This document shows, piece after piece, positions 22,994 to 34,750 of a DNA stretch of 64,000 bases (the stretch's first letter is position 1; each line of letters starts with the position of its first letter). The notes beneath the pieces were generated by a model. That model searched no databases, was not told the DNA's origin, and saw only the letters and a list, made by a program, of their open reading frames with translations. This DNA comes from Pascua guehoae (taxonomy: Eukaryota > Basidiomycota > Tremellomycetes > Trichosporonales > Trichosporonaceae), in NCBI GenBank assembly GCA_001600415.1, contig BCJX01000002.1:2701553-2765552 (forward strand), read 5' to 3'. The position numbers and the translations under genes were made by a program.

Positions 22994-25900
22994 CTAGTTC
23001 GCACATACATTCGTACCCGCGTCCTGGAGGAGCATCGGGTCCCAGAACTGGTGCATCTGGTCGTCAGCAGTGGCCCGTGAGAGCTGACTCACAAAGGCAT
23101 CAGTCGAGCTGGAGAGTGGTGCATCGCGCAGCATGCCGCCAAGCACGTCCATGCCGTCGCTGTCGTCTGTCCCGCCCGTCCCCGGTCCAAAGTGCTGCTG
23201 GAGCGCCTGTGTGACCGTCTCCGCTACGGCGGCGTCGGGGGACACGGACGCGGCCGAGTTGAACGGCGACGCGGAGGCAATGGTCGTCGCAGTCTGCGTC
23301 CGTGCGCCGCGGCGGATGAGGCGTGTGCGCCAGCCGAGGAGCTCGACGTCCTCGTCGCCGCTCTCGGTGTCGCCCATGGGCGTCGTGGGCCCGCCACCTG
23401 CGATATTCGTGCCCGAGCCCGAGCCGAGCGGACCGCCAGTGGCGGCTTCTGTCATTCGCAAGTGCGCCTTTTGGCGGAGGCGGAGGAGCCATTGAAAGTT
23501 GTGCAGTTTGCGCCGTGACGGCTTGCCCTGTACCGCTGCAGTGTAGAGGCCGATGGCGGCGTCAATCTGCGCGAGCGCAAATGCGGCCAGTGGGTTCTTC
23601 GGGCTGACAAGGATGAGCGTGCCGATGCACACTGCAGCGTTGAACGTGTGGTACTGTGGTTAGCTGTGGCGTTGCTCGCGTACGTACCCAGAGGTACCAG
23701 TGTCGCGCACAGACGTTGGGATGGAGGGCGTTGAGACGTGAGACAATCTGGATAATGACCTGGAAAGCACGGTGAGCTGCAGTATTGCCTCGCCGTCAAT
23801 ACGATGCTCACGTTGCATCGTTCCACCACAGTCAGGTAGGACTGTGCGAAGACCGAGCGCACGGGGTCTTCGACACGCTCATGCAGCGCACGCACAAAGT
23901 ATGGACGATGGAGGCAGAGAAACGTCTCGGTAATGTTAAGGGCAAGTGTGAATTGCTGCAAGGGTTAGAAAATCATCCTGGGAAGCAAGTGCACACCTAC
24001 CTGAAACGTGCGAGCCACATCCCGCTTGGTCTCCTCGGGACTATCGCGAATTGCATCCTCTGGGTTGTCGTATCGTGAGGTCAATGCCAGGAGGACGGCT
24101 CGGCAGCGAAGATGATAGGGAACCTGGCGTTCAAACTCGCAGCTGTCGATGGGTCAGCAACGAACAATGGAACGCCGAGTAGACGCACAGACGCTCGTGC
24201 AGCGCGTTGACGGTCGAGTAGGGCGGTGCCCGCACTTTCATGGCAAAATCTAGTACACTGTCTCTGTGAGTAGGAAATCACGCCAAAGGACCTCCTCACC
24301 TGCAGGCGATCTGTGACAGCTTGAATTTCAAGGTCCCAAAGCCTTCCAGTTCAGAGTGGTGGATCTCTGACGGAAACGCAGTGTCAAAGTAGTCCGAGTG
24401 GATGCTGCTCCTGTGCTGGTTAGCAAGTGCGTGCGTCGCCTCACAAACGGTCGGGAGAAGCAATTCGCCTGAGACGTTAGCTAGGGAATCACCAACCAAC
24501 GCACCTGGAAGATGTCGGCCGCTTGGCATTCCCAGAAGACACGCCTGGGCATCAGCACTGGGGGCGGACCAAATCAGGCTGGTTAGCTCACCGCCGTTCC
24601 TCGGTGACCTCTGGTGTCAAGTTCCATATTGATCCATCGCGATGGAGGCCCATCTGATGTCTTGTCAGCTAGTGTTCACTCATTAACACACACCGCTTGG
24701 ATGAGTCGCATGGCAATTCCCCAGATTGGCCAGCTGACATCGCCACTCCGCCCACGCTCCGTCTCCCTTTAGTGTTAGCTGAGGCTTGAAGCGTTTCCCT
24801 TTCCCCCACGTGCAACCGTGCAACTTACAATGAACAGTGTGCCATGATGTGCTTTAGGTTAGTCAACAGGGATACGTCAAGCACGGACGATCTGACGTAC
24901 CAAAGTCTGAACACCAGCCAGAGTGTTGTGAACGAGAAACTTGCCCAGCGCCAGGCTACTCTTTGCGAGAGTGAGAAACTCCTCGGCCATGGGGTCATTC
25001 GGCGGTAACTCGAGATTGTGGAGTGCGCCCATGGCGAGAATGACATAAATGAGGGCCAGCTCCTGTGGGGAGACAGGGCAGCTGTCTGTCGGTTGCTGTA
25101 TGAAGCTGTACACGCGGTCAAAGAGGGGCTGGAACGATGCACGTGTCGCCACGTCAAAGCTGTCACAGTTAGTACCGGCAGGTGCGCCACAAGTGTGGAG
25201 GGATTCCAACGCACTGCCATGCAAAGTACCGGTAGTACGAGTCGACGCAGACCATGGCGAGATCGGGTGGTGGTAGCTTGGAGAGAAGGAATTCCATTGT
25301 CACGGGCTGGAGAGCAGGTCCGAACGGAAAGCCCGCCAGTCCGAGCTCGCCTTTGGACGCCTTGTGTGGTCCAGAGCCGCTGCGTGTGTTGTTCATAAGT
25401 ACCGGTGACGGTGCGCGTGATACACCGCGGGAATCGTTTGAACCAGAATCTTGGATCTCTTGCTGTGAATGCAGGTCAGAATAAACGCGCCTACTGTCTC
25501 GGTCGTCATCACTCACATCCTTGAGCCATTCACTAGCAGCTGTGTGCCCGAGGTACTTGGATCGGCCAGACTGGCTAATCACTAGTGTCCCAAAGCTCTG
25601 TTCCTCGGGGGACACGCCAATGTCGACTGCGAGGGCATGTTGAGGGTTCGCTGACGGCGTGTTTGATGACACCGGTAGCTGGTTGGCGAGAGGGTGCACG
25701 GCGTCGCTAGATGAGGCGGGCTGGCTAAAGTCAAACCGCACCTGAGGTTCAATAGTGATGGGCATCGGAGGTTCAAACATGGGTAGGGAAGTATCGGCGT
25801 CCACCGCGGATTGTTGGGACGCCTGTGGGTCACCTTGTCCCTGGAGTCCAGCCTGCGGTCCTCCTTGTGCGGACGATGAGGCCTGCTGACGTCCTTGTCG

Positions 25901-26665
25901 CAGGTCATGCTCCAGAGCCGCTGCATCGACCAGTACAGCCGCGACATCATGCGGGGAGTCTCGGTGTCGGTCTTCTTCGATTGGCCTGGTGGCAGACGAA
26001 GGCCTCGGTGTTGATGAATCCATGCGCGAGTTGGGAGAATAGCGCGTCTCACGGGGTGATGCTGGTGACCGTGATCGTCGGCGGGAAGGCGACAACGACC
26101 GCTGTCGTCGAGGCGGTCTCATTGTATTGTTGACAGATTCGCTTTGTTGTTGGGGAACAGCGATGCCGTTGGTGGACAGCAGGCGTTCGAGCGCGTCCAA
26201 TCGCCCGCGGAGCTCCAAGGCTTCGTCTGTTCTGGGACGCGTTAGTCAGTCAGGGAGTGGCTACGAATGGCGGTTTGCAACTCACGAGCGCTGCACGGGA
26301 CGTGTACCGTCTGGGCACAGGTCGACGCAATGGCGGCGCACACAGTTGGAGCACGGCACTGGCAAACGTGAGTAGGGTGCATGCTGACCTCGACGGCGAC
26401 ATTGCAGGCTACTAACCTTGCCTGTCGCACTTGAGTTTCAGACGGCGACACTCTGATCGTTAATCATGACATCAACGCAGCCCAACGCAAGCTAACATGC
26501 GCACATACCAGCACAATTCAGAGTTTCTCGCTTCTTACGCTTCCGCCGTGGTGCCTCCGATTCTCGGTCTCCATCAGGCATGGGACGAGATGACAGCTGC
26601 TCGGCGCGGGCGTTGCCTTCCCAGCCATCGCGCTCGCCCGAGTCGGACTCGGATGGAGGACGCAT
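22994..26665 (-). CDS. Zn2Cys6 fungal transcription factor (Fungal_trans domain)
   Basis: About 17 exons: 26665-26509, 26452-26417, 26358-26286, 26231-25517, 25462-25230, 25159-24901, 24851-24829, 24766-24694, 24653-24592, 24544-24505, 24468-24445, 24415-24300, 24263-24189, 24142-24001, 23955-23812, 23759-23688 and 23653-22994, for about 955-967 residues. A basic stretch PRRKRKKRE leads into the binuclear cluster C-AE-C-RRLKLK-C-DRQVP-C-SN-C-VRRH...C, split over three exons. A linker (LRGRLDALERLL) follows, then a disordered Ser/Gln-rich region. The Fungal_trans domain comes next (LALIYVILAMGALHNLELPP, WPIWGIAMRLIQAMGLHRDG, SIHSDYFDTAFP). Possible in-frame introns of 54 nt (25463-25516) and 36 nt (near the C-terminus) could be spliced or kept. 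It sits head-to-head with the lactonase gene, so it may control that gene and its neighbours; this is inference. Confidence 0.85.
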
Positions 26666-27012
26666 CCCGATAAGCAACAGTGATAGTCGACGACGACGCG
26701 ACGAGATGGGTGTTGATTGTTGGGGAGGTGGTAGAATGTGGAGCGAGGACGGACGAAAGATACACGAGCATGGAGCTCATTGCTGAGAATGTCCGGCACC
26801 GGCCCGACGGAGCGCAGCCACAACGCCCCCAACCCAGAACACGGGCAGGTGAAAGCCGTGGGCTCGGACATCACGGCCTTTCGCCATCGGATATTCATGA
26901 CGTCAGGCGCCAAGGCCGTGTCATCGGATCATCATCGGATCAGACGCACAGACGTTATATATGCGAGCCATGGTCTCGCGCGTGCTGTACCATGGACGCA
27001 TTGTCAACAACT
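26666..27012. promoter_or_regulatory. Divergent promoter: Zn2Cys6 regulator / SMP-30 lactonase
   Basis: Only about 350 nt separate the two start codons. It contains ATGACGTCA-like sequence near 26896-26905 (a CRE/bZIP-type core) and paired CATCGGAT repeats at about 26929-26942. The whole segment must hold control elements for both genes. Confidence 0.55.
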
Positions 27013-28225
27013 ATGACGGTCATTCACAGGACAGTTGAGAAACCCCTGCTCAAGCTGGGTCTTACGCTCGGAGAGGGTGAGTCGTAATCCAAGCTGGCGT
27101 GACTATACTGCAAAGGTCCAAGGCTGACTTCCAACAGGTGCTGTTTGGGTGAGTAGGAGTAGGCCATTTGGTCCTGGCGGCGTTAGCTGACGAAATAGGA
27201 CACACGACCGCAGCGTCTCTACTTTGTAGACATTGACACCCGCCGCGTGTTCACATACGAGCCAAAGACAGAAACTATCGGGTACGAGACCTTTGAGCAC
27301 AAGATCACTGCGTTGGCACTTCTTGAAAGCGGCAACGGGGTAAGTGGTTATTGCTGCGTACAGCCGACTAGTGTCTGACTCTCCGATCAGCTCCTGGCGA
27401 CGGCAGACTTTGGGTTTGTCATTATTCCTCCTACTTCGCTGCCGTTCCCACCGACATCATCCGATATCCCGAAGTCGGTCATCACCATTGACGTGCCCGT
27501 CTCGCTTTCGGCAGAGGAGAAGCGCTTCAATGACGGCGCCGTCGATCCAGCGGGCCGGTTTCTGGCCGGTACCATGGGACGAGAACACGAGGACGTCGAG
27601 GGCCGCATGTACTCGCTGAGGCAAGACTCCACGGGGGTGTACTCTGCCCCATTGGTTCTCGACAAGATCACTTGCACGAACGGCATGGGATGGAGTCCCG
27701 ACGGAAAAACTCTGTGAGTCTACGGTCGCGCTGCAGGGTGGCCCCACTGACCGTACTAGTTACTTTACCGACAGCTGGATCAAGGAGATTGCGGCCTTTG
27801 ACTATGACGTGGTGTGTACCACTGGCCCCACTGTACTGTAGACGCGGTGACTGATCCCTCAGGCCAAGGGCACGCTCTCTAACCGCCGAACCTTTTCTCT
27901 CCTCGACGATCCAAAATACGGCGAGCCAGACGGCATGTGCATGGACTCGGAGGGAGGCGTATGGTCCGCCCGCTGGCAGAGTGGCAAGATTGTTCGGTTC
28001 GACTCCGAGGGCAGAATCACAGTCGAGATCGACCTGCCCACAGCGTGGCACGTCACCTGCCTCGTCTTTGGAGGTCCTGATCTCACTGATCTCTATGCCA
28101 CCACAGCAAGGACAGACTACAATGCGGAGATTATTCCTAAGCGGTGCGATGGTGGCGATCTGTTCGTGGTCCGGGAGCTGGGGTATACTGGTGTTGAGAG
28201 GACTCGTTTCAAGGACAAGTTTTGA
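27013..28225 (+). CDS. SMP-30/gluconolactonase-like enzyme
   Basis: The exons are 27013-27076, 27138-27148 (11 nt), 27199-27339, 27391-27713, 27760-27811 and 27863-28225, for 317 residues. The SMP-30 six-bladed propeller signatures are present: GLTLGEGAVWD (metal-binding Glu, assembled across three exons), RLYFVDIDTRRV, FNDGAVDPAGRFLAGTM, CTNGMGWSPDGKTLYFTDS and EPDGMCMDSEGGVWSARW. Members hydrolyse sugar-acid lactones with a divalent metal. The metal ligands Glu, Asn and Asp appear kept. The 11-nt exon is required to restore GEGAVW and the reading phase. It is probably cytosolic since no signal peptide is seen. Its neighbours (TIM-barrel enzyme, SDR, amine oxidase, regulator) suggest a role in a carbon-source breakdown route. 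Confidence 0.92.
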
Positions 28226-28684
28226 TGCAGTCTACTGGTTCACACGTGTGTAGAAATGTGTATGGAAAAGCGTAAACATAAGAAGTGCCTTCATTGGGAA
28301 TCCTTAAACGTAGCGGAGTACAGTAGAGTGCACGAGTTGTTCAGGAGAATATCCGGCTGGTTCAATGCCCACATACTGGGCTGCCGAACCAGGAGAGATG
28401 TACTCGAGGCGGAGGCTTGGGAATGCTGGACAGCCATTGAAAACGGTTTCACCAAGACAGAAGGGCATGGCAGCAACATGGAAGCCTATGTACGGGAGAA
28501 ACAGCCAGGGGTTAAAGTGTGTCTGGACTCTGTCAATAGACTATCCAAACTCCCATTCCATCTATTCCACGAACATCCCCGCTGTATTCCACGAACATAC
28601 CCGCTGTATTCCACGAACATCCCCGCTGCCCAATCTGTAGACGACATTCTCATCTATGCATTTAGGTATACCAAAGTGACCCAA
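28226..28684. other. Convergent intergenic region with 22-nt tandem repeat
   Basis: 3' flanks of the lactonase and the TIM-barrel gene. Holds three 22-nt repeats at 28563-28628. No gene seen. Confidence 0.6.
28563..28628. repeat. 22-nt tandem repeat, three copies
   Basis: Three adjoining copies of a 22-nt unit beginning TATTCCACGAACAT. The middle copy differs at one base (A for C). The outer copies are identical. Confidence 0.95.
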
Positions 28685-29944
28685 TTAAGCAGCAAGGGCC
28701 TCTAGCAGCTTCTTCTTGGACACGGCACACGCGTCGGCGTAGACATACGGGAGCTTGGGGTCCGGCTTCTCCATGCTGAGTGCCTCGAACATTTCGTACA
28801 TCATGGGACCTGGGAGGTGTTAACCATGAACGCAATTGCAGCAGTATGCTCGAGACTTACCACGGAAGCCAGTGCTGAGGATAGCCTGAACCGACTCGAC
28901 AACACGCGCCCCGCCCATGTCGTCCTCGCTTTTCACCGAGCGCCCAGCATCGCGCCCGACGAGGGGAACGGGGCGTCCGCAAACCGCCCAAACAAACCCA
29001 TCACCACGGGGCGAGTTTGCCTTTACACGCCACTCGTCGAATGGGCTGCCTTGGCCCAGGGGCACGACGGGGGTGAGGACGTCTGAGAGTTCGACGTAGA
29101 AAATCTTGTCTCCGGGGACGGCACGCATCCTCTGCAGCATGGCCTGGAACTGGGCATCGGTCCAGCCTTTGCCCGTGACTGGATCCCAGCCGTAGGCGGG
29201 CGCGAGAGGAGGGTGCGCCGTGTCGAGGCAGAGACCGAGGTTCGGGTGGTCCTGGGCGTCAGTTCCGTTCGCAAGAGGTAGCGACTCACGCCGAGCTTGA
29301 CGAGCTCCCATGTGTGCTCCCAGTCGTTGATGTTCTTGGAGAAGCACCACGACTCGTAGGCAATCTTGACGGGTGGGTTCTGGCGCGCAGCCAGTTCAGC
29401 AAGCCAGCGAAGATCCTGCGCCGTCTTGGTGTCGGGGGCGTTGGCATCTGCCTTGTCGTTGGATCCGACCTGGAGGAACTCGACGGCAAGCTTCGAGCAC
29501 AGCGGGAGCCACTTTTCCGCCTTGCGCCGCGCCCACTCGCCGCGATCCGAACCGGCAGGCCACGCCTCAAACTGGTTGAGCGGCTGGAGGACCAGGATGC
29601 GGAGACCGTACGACGCGGCGAGCGCCTTCATGTCGTCCGCCTTGGCGTACATGGCTGCCCAGATCTCGTCGTCTGAAGGGTCCGGCTCGCCGCCCTCGGA
29701 CCACTCGGGCGGGCATGTCGATGCGGGACTCGCGAGTCAGTGTCCCGAAAGTGGGTGTGGTAACTTACAGGTTGGGGACCTCCTGCCTCACCCAGTCCAT
29801 GTAGGCGCCAAAACCCAGTTCGCACGTCTTGAACCCGGCCTTGGAAATGGCGTCAAACTTGGACGTGAGCGTCTGGGCATCGGTCATGCCCAGCGACGCC
29901 GTGGCGATGCCAAAGGTGATCGAGTCGAGAGGGACAATGGTCAT
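28685..29944 (-). CDS. TIM-barrel sugar-phosphate isomerase/dehydratase-like enzyme
   Basis: The exons are 29944-29769, 29728-29290, 29251-28861 and 28809-28685, for 376 residues. The fold family is the xylose-isomerase-like (AP endonuclease 2) TIM barrel. The stretches LRILVLQPLNQFEAW, EFLQVGSND, NPPVKIAYESWCF, WEHTWELVKLGDHPNLGLCLDTAH and KIFYVELSDV line up with fungal 3-dehydroshikimate dehydratase (QA-4 type) and related isomerases. The Glu of AYESW and the Asp/His of LDTAH are the expected metal ligands. Dehydroshikimate dehydratase would feed protocatechuate breakdown. An inositol- or sugar-acid-route isomerase is the main alternative. The gene is divergent from the SDR gene. Confidence 0.78.
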
Positions 29945-30504
29945 TGTGAGAAGCGATGTCGGGGGTGATTGGGCTTGTTTGCGAGGGAGTGTTCTTCCAT
30001 CTTGATGAGCAAGTTGCGTCTATACAAATAGAGCCAAAACCAAGTGGGCATCGGAAAACGCGGGAGATTGAATGGCAGCAGCACGAAGAGCGGGCGATTC
30101 ATGGACAACACCAAGAGCGGGCGATTGATGATTGATGGACATCCGTTTCTCCGATCCGCGGACTTGTTGCCAGATATCCGATCTGACAAGATCTGGGAGG
30201 TTGTTGTTCCCGTGATACCATGCCCACTACCAGAGTTATGATTCGCCAGAGATGAATAACGTCCATGTCCCCGCCCGGTCGGTCGAAGAGATGGAAAGTG
30301 AAAGCGATGTCCGTGACGGAGCCAGGACGGCCACAAGACACGGTGCAACAAAACATGCCGCAACATCCGCTTCCAAAACCGACCGAAGCCAATGCTCGAA
30401 CATTCATAACCGCACCTCTGGAGAGGATGTGAGAGCCCCCATCCATCCTCTACTCGACTCGTCTCACTCTCTACCACCATCTACCCACCCCATTTCGAAT
30501 CATC
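29945..30504. promoter_or_regulatory. Divergent promoter (TIM-barrel enzyme / SDR)
   Basis: 560 nt between two start codons. Contains a direct repeat of about GAGCGGGCGATT(C/G)ATG at 30089-30129. No gene seen. Confidence 0.5.
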
Positions 30505-31616
30505 ATGAAGGTTGAGGGCAAGGGTGAGCTTGCAAAAGTGCGGGAGAGGCACCGACACTGACACCACAGCTTTCATTATCACTGGTGGCTGTGGCTCGAT
30601 TGGCGGCACCGCTGCAAAGAAGATCATTGAAAAGGGCGGAATCGCGATTGTGCGTTGACCATGACCCCCTGCCAGAGCACGGTGCTTACTCCAGGTCTTC
30701 GATGTGCTCCCCGAGGCGGATGGCAAGGCAAAGGTCAAGTCGTACCACCCGGAACGTGCGTTCTACTACAAGGTCGACATCTCCGACGTCGAGGGTGTGA
30801 GCGCCGCAGCCGAGGCAGCGCTCAAGGTCATCCCCAAGGGCAGCCTCGCGGGCGGCGTGCACTGTGCGGCCATTGCTCCCGGTCGCAAGTGGAGCAACAA
30901 GCTCAAGGACAGCGTCAAGACGTTTGAAAAGGTTCTCGACGTCAACGTCAAGGGCACATTCGTCGTCGACAGTGTCATTGCCGACGCGATCAACTCGCAG
31001 TACCCCGACGAGGGGCCGTTCGCGCCCCGTGTCACCGAGGAGCGCGGTTGCATCGTCAACATTGCCTCGGCCGTCGCCCACCCCGTCCCCGCGCGCTGCC
31101 TCACCTATGGCCCTTCCAAGAGTGAGTCCCTTGAACTATGTACCACAGCACACGGCTGACACTCGTAGCCGCCGTCCTCGGTATCACCAGCGGCATGGCC
31201 GACTTCCTTGGACCATACGGCATCCGCGTCAACTCGGTCTCGCCCGCCGTCGTCGCCTCTGGCCTCATGGGCCCTGACCGTATCGTATGTCTTATCCACA
31301 GTGTGCCACCTATCCTGTCGAATACTGACCACCAGCCCTACTTTGAGAGCGAGCTCGAGGCGCAGGCCATCTTCCCCCGCCGCCTCTCACAGCCAGAGGA
31401 GATTGCCGACGGCATCTTGTTCCTCATCGAGAACTCGATGATGAACGAGTTTGAGCTCCGCCTCGACGGTGGTTGGCGTGGTGCCTCGAACTGGGCAGGG
31501 CCAAAGGACCGTGAGTTGTCACAATGTGCTCGTGCACCAATGCACCCCAGGCCGTGCAATATCCAGGACCATACTAATAACTCACAGCGCGCTCGAACGC
31601 AATCTCGCTCGAGTAA
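30505..31616 (+). CDS. Short-chain dehydrogenase, HSD10/3-hydroxyacyl-CoA dehydrogenase type 2-like
   Basis: The exons are 30505-30523 (19 nt), 30570-30649, 30695-31121, 31169-31284, 31336-31510 and 31588-31616, for 281 residues. The Rossmann motif is ITGGCGSIGG, a small change from TGxxxGxG. CAAI stands at the NAG-like position and VLDVNVKGTF is the helix 4 Asn motif. The catalytic Ser lies in NIASAVA, and YGPSK supplies the catalytic Tyr and Lys. The dipeptide insertion pattern and IRVNSVSPAVVASGLM resemble the HSD10 family, which oxidises branched acyl-CoA or hydroxysteroid substrates with NAD+. No mitochondrial targeting peptide is evident. The final exon adds only PRSNAISLE. The substrate is unknown. 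Confidence 0.87.
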
Positions 31617-32073
31617 GGATACTGCAGACAGACACATCCCATAGAGAGCTGTTGGTTGGCTGTTGGTAGAAACGGATATGAGGGGCGTATGCATAGGTCA
31701 ATTGGACATGTTGAGCGTGCCGAGGTCGCTGCTTGTTGAGGATATGCTCTTCGCTCGGATTATAGATTGACAGCAATGAACACCTGGTGTGCGTCGGTGA
31801 GTATTGTTAAGCTGGGCAGGTCGAATGCGACGATACATGTTCTCGACCGGGCTCGACCGGACTTGACCGGCCCGAACTTCCGCCAGGGCTCGGCGGATGA
31901 CCGCCGGCAACAGGCGGCTAAACCAGTTCCCAACCCCCCGGCCCACTTCCATTACCCCCATGTTTTCTCATCGTCCACCCATATCAGCACCAGCCCCACA
32001 AGCCTGGTTGTGAACACGCTTTCCTCCTCTTCCAACTCGTGTCCCACCACTACCCCAACTCCAACTCTCCACC
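31617..32073. other. Intergenic region upstream of the amine oxidase
   Basis: 3' flank of the SDR and promoter of the amine oxidase. Contains repeated GACCGG(G/A)CTTGACCGG-type units at about 31845-31870. No gene seen. Confidence 0.55.
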
Positions 32074-33554
32074 ATGGCCCCACTGTTCGACACGATCATC
32101 ATTGGCGCAGGCTGGTCTGGCGCCGTTGCTGCCCGCGACCTCGCCCGCGCGGGCCGCAGCGTCCTCGTCTTGGAAGCCCGTGACCGCGTTGGCGGCCGTG
32201 CACTCACGTGGCAGAGCAGCAAGGACGGTGCAAAGATTGACCTCGGCTGCTCGTGGATCCACGGGTACAACGAGGGCAACCCAGCGCGCAAGATTGCCGA
32301 GCAGCTCGGTGTGGTGAGTCGAGGGGCGGCACGGGCACTTGGGCGGAACGCATCTAACGGACAAAGAAGGCCAACCTGCCGCAAGCTGCCGAGGGGGCAA
32401 TGTACGGCCCCAACGGTCCGGTGTCAAAGGACGTTGCTGGCCGTCTCACATCGACACTGGCATCGGCGCAGGCTGCTTTCCGCGTACCCTACCCCGCCCC
32501 ACCGGCCGAGCAGTCATTGGCTGGCGCTCTTTTCTCGTCCAAGTCCCCGCTCGCGGATCTGACAGGTGACGACGCCGCACTTGCGCGGGGCTTTGCGCGG
32601 ACCCTCGAGGTTCCCCTGGGTCTCAAGCTCGAGAAGGCGTCGCTGCGCTGGGCGGGCTGGGAGGTTGCGTCGGGCAACAACTATTCGGGCTCGGACGCGG
32701 CTCCTGAGGGTGGATACGAGGCGCTTGTGGGCAAGGTGCTCGCCGAGGCCGAGTCACTCGGAGCCAAGGTTCGCCTCAGCACCCCGGTCACTGCGATTGA
32801 GGACCACGCCGCCTCGCCCGCAGAGGTCAAGGTGTCTACGGCGCAGGGCGACTTTTCGTCGCGGACAGTCATCTGCACCATCCCGCTGGGCGCGCTCAAG
32901 ACTCTGCCTTCGTCCTTTTTCCAGCCCCCTCTCCCCTCCCGGCGCGCGGACACGGTCGCGGGCGTGCATGTTGGTGTGCTCGAAAAGCTCCTTCTGCGCT
33001 ACCCGGCTGCGTGGTGGCCCCGCGCCGAGACTGTGGGCGGATACACGCTGCTCCCGACCTCGGACGCTCCCGTGGCCGACGATGCCCTCCTCACCGACGT
33101 GCTGGCGTCTAGCACGCTCATTGTCGCCAACTTTGCCGGCCCCTCTCTCCCAGGATCTACGCCCACCCTCCTCGTCTACCTCTCCGACACCCCGGCGCGC
33201 GCGCTCCTCCGCCACTCGGACGAAGAGGCCGCAGCCGCCATGCACGCCTACCTCGTCACCCGCTTCCAGCCCGACTCGGCCGCCCCAGAGCCCACTGAGA
33301 TTGCAGTCACGCGCTGGCTCCAGGACCCCCTCTCCCTCGGCGCCACCACCACGCCCTCGGTCGTTTCGGACGGCGCACGGTCCCCGCTCGACTTTAAGGA
33401 GCTCGCCGGCGCACTCTGGGACGGCCGCCTCGGCTTTGCCGGAGAGCACACCGAGATGGAGAACAGGGGCAGCGTCGGTGGTGCGGTGCTCAGCGGTGCG
33501 CGTGAGGCGGCGAGGGTCGAGAGGCTGCTGGCCAAGTTGGACGCGAAGAAGTAG
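32074..33554 (+). CDS. Flavin-containing amine oxidase
   Basis: Two exons, 32074-32313 and 32367 or 32370-33554, for about 475 residues. The FAD-binding motif is IIGAGWSGAVAARDLARAG with LEARDRVGGRALT just after, the classic monoamine/polyamine oxidase N-terminus. LGCSWIHGY follows, then the C-terminal FAD segment GFAGEHTEMENRGSVGGAVL. Substrate oxidation yields an aldehyde or amide, ammonia or amine, and hydrogen peroxide. No Cys is seen at the covalent-flavin position, so FAD is likely non-covalent as in polyamine oxidases. No signal peptide is seen. It is the last enzyme of the metabolic stretch. The acceptor choice (two AG three bases apart) alters one residue. Confidence 0.93.
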
Positions 33555-34750
33555 GAGTTAGAGAGAGTATGCATGGAGCGATTTTGCGCTAGCTCTCCAC
33601 TTTGGCGTGGCCCGTGTCTTAGATGTCTCCGTTTCCGTCATCTCATCAAGGTCCGTTCAAGACATTCAATTTGCCAGTCTGCATGATCGTGGACGCTGGA
33701 CCTACAAGATATCGCACACGACCTGCGCTAGGTTTAACTAGCAGTGTTCGTGCTATAAGCAGACACCGGCTCGTCACTGTCCGGGAGCAGCTGCAAACAC
33801 CTCTCTGCCACTGGCGAGCAAGCTAAACAAGCTTGTTCTTGTGTCGGCCTCCTAACCTGTTCATCTGCTGGTCTGAATTGCATGCTCGAGCTGCATCCCC
33901 CACTGTGCTGGTGCAGCCGTGGGAACCAGCATGGGATCTGGGATCTGAGGGGAGGGTACGCCACAACCGCCACAAGATGGTAGTTTGCCATTCTGTGTTC
34001 CACTTCGGATCCTGAAAACCCACCCGCCCTGTACTGTAGACTCGACATGGCATTTGCTGGACACGTCTGGACACGCATGCACACACCAGCCGAGACCGGC
34101 AGCTGGCCCAGCCGCGTCTGCAGGGCATACAGGGACGTACTGGTCTTGGCATCCATCCATGGATCAAACAAACCGTCTACTGGAATCACTACGGATCAGG
34201 TTGAGCAGGATCCAGGACTGCACGGGCACGCCCATGAATGCAATATGTCCTGCATGTACGCCACACCACCCTCGCATCGATCTCCCTGAATGGAGACTCC
34301 ATCTCACCTTGCTTGTGGATCCGGGGAAACTAGAGGAGACGAGGGAGATGTCGATGCAGTTTAGTTGCACTGTAGCATCTCCGAACCGGAGGACAGCGTT
34401 TTGCAACCAGCCGGCTTGGAATTGGCGGCCGACCTGTCCTCAGCCACAACCACTACCGTCCATCTCTTCGTGTTGTGTTTGTCCTTGTCTCGAGTCTTGT
34501 GCTTTGTATAGTAACCTCGTCTACCTCGTTCCCACTGTCACACTCTCACGCTCGCCACTTGCATTGCCATCGACCATTGTCCCACCATCGGTCAACAGCG
34601 CCCCCCACGGCCCGTCAAAGCCACTCTCTCCAATTCAACAACAACTTTGTCCTCTCGCTTCCACCTCTCAACTCAGATCTCATCTTCCCCCACCAGCACA
34701 GCTCCCAGTGATACCATTCTACCCCTCTCCGTCATCGTCTGGGCACCTCA
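33555..34750. other. Intergenic region
   Basis: About 1.2 kb. The last 250 nt are CT-rich with frequent CACCT and TCTC, typical of a promoter and leader for the secreted lipase-like gene. No gene recognised. Confidence 0.55.
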
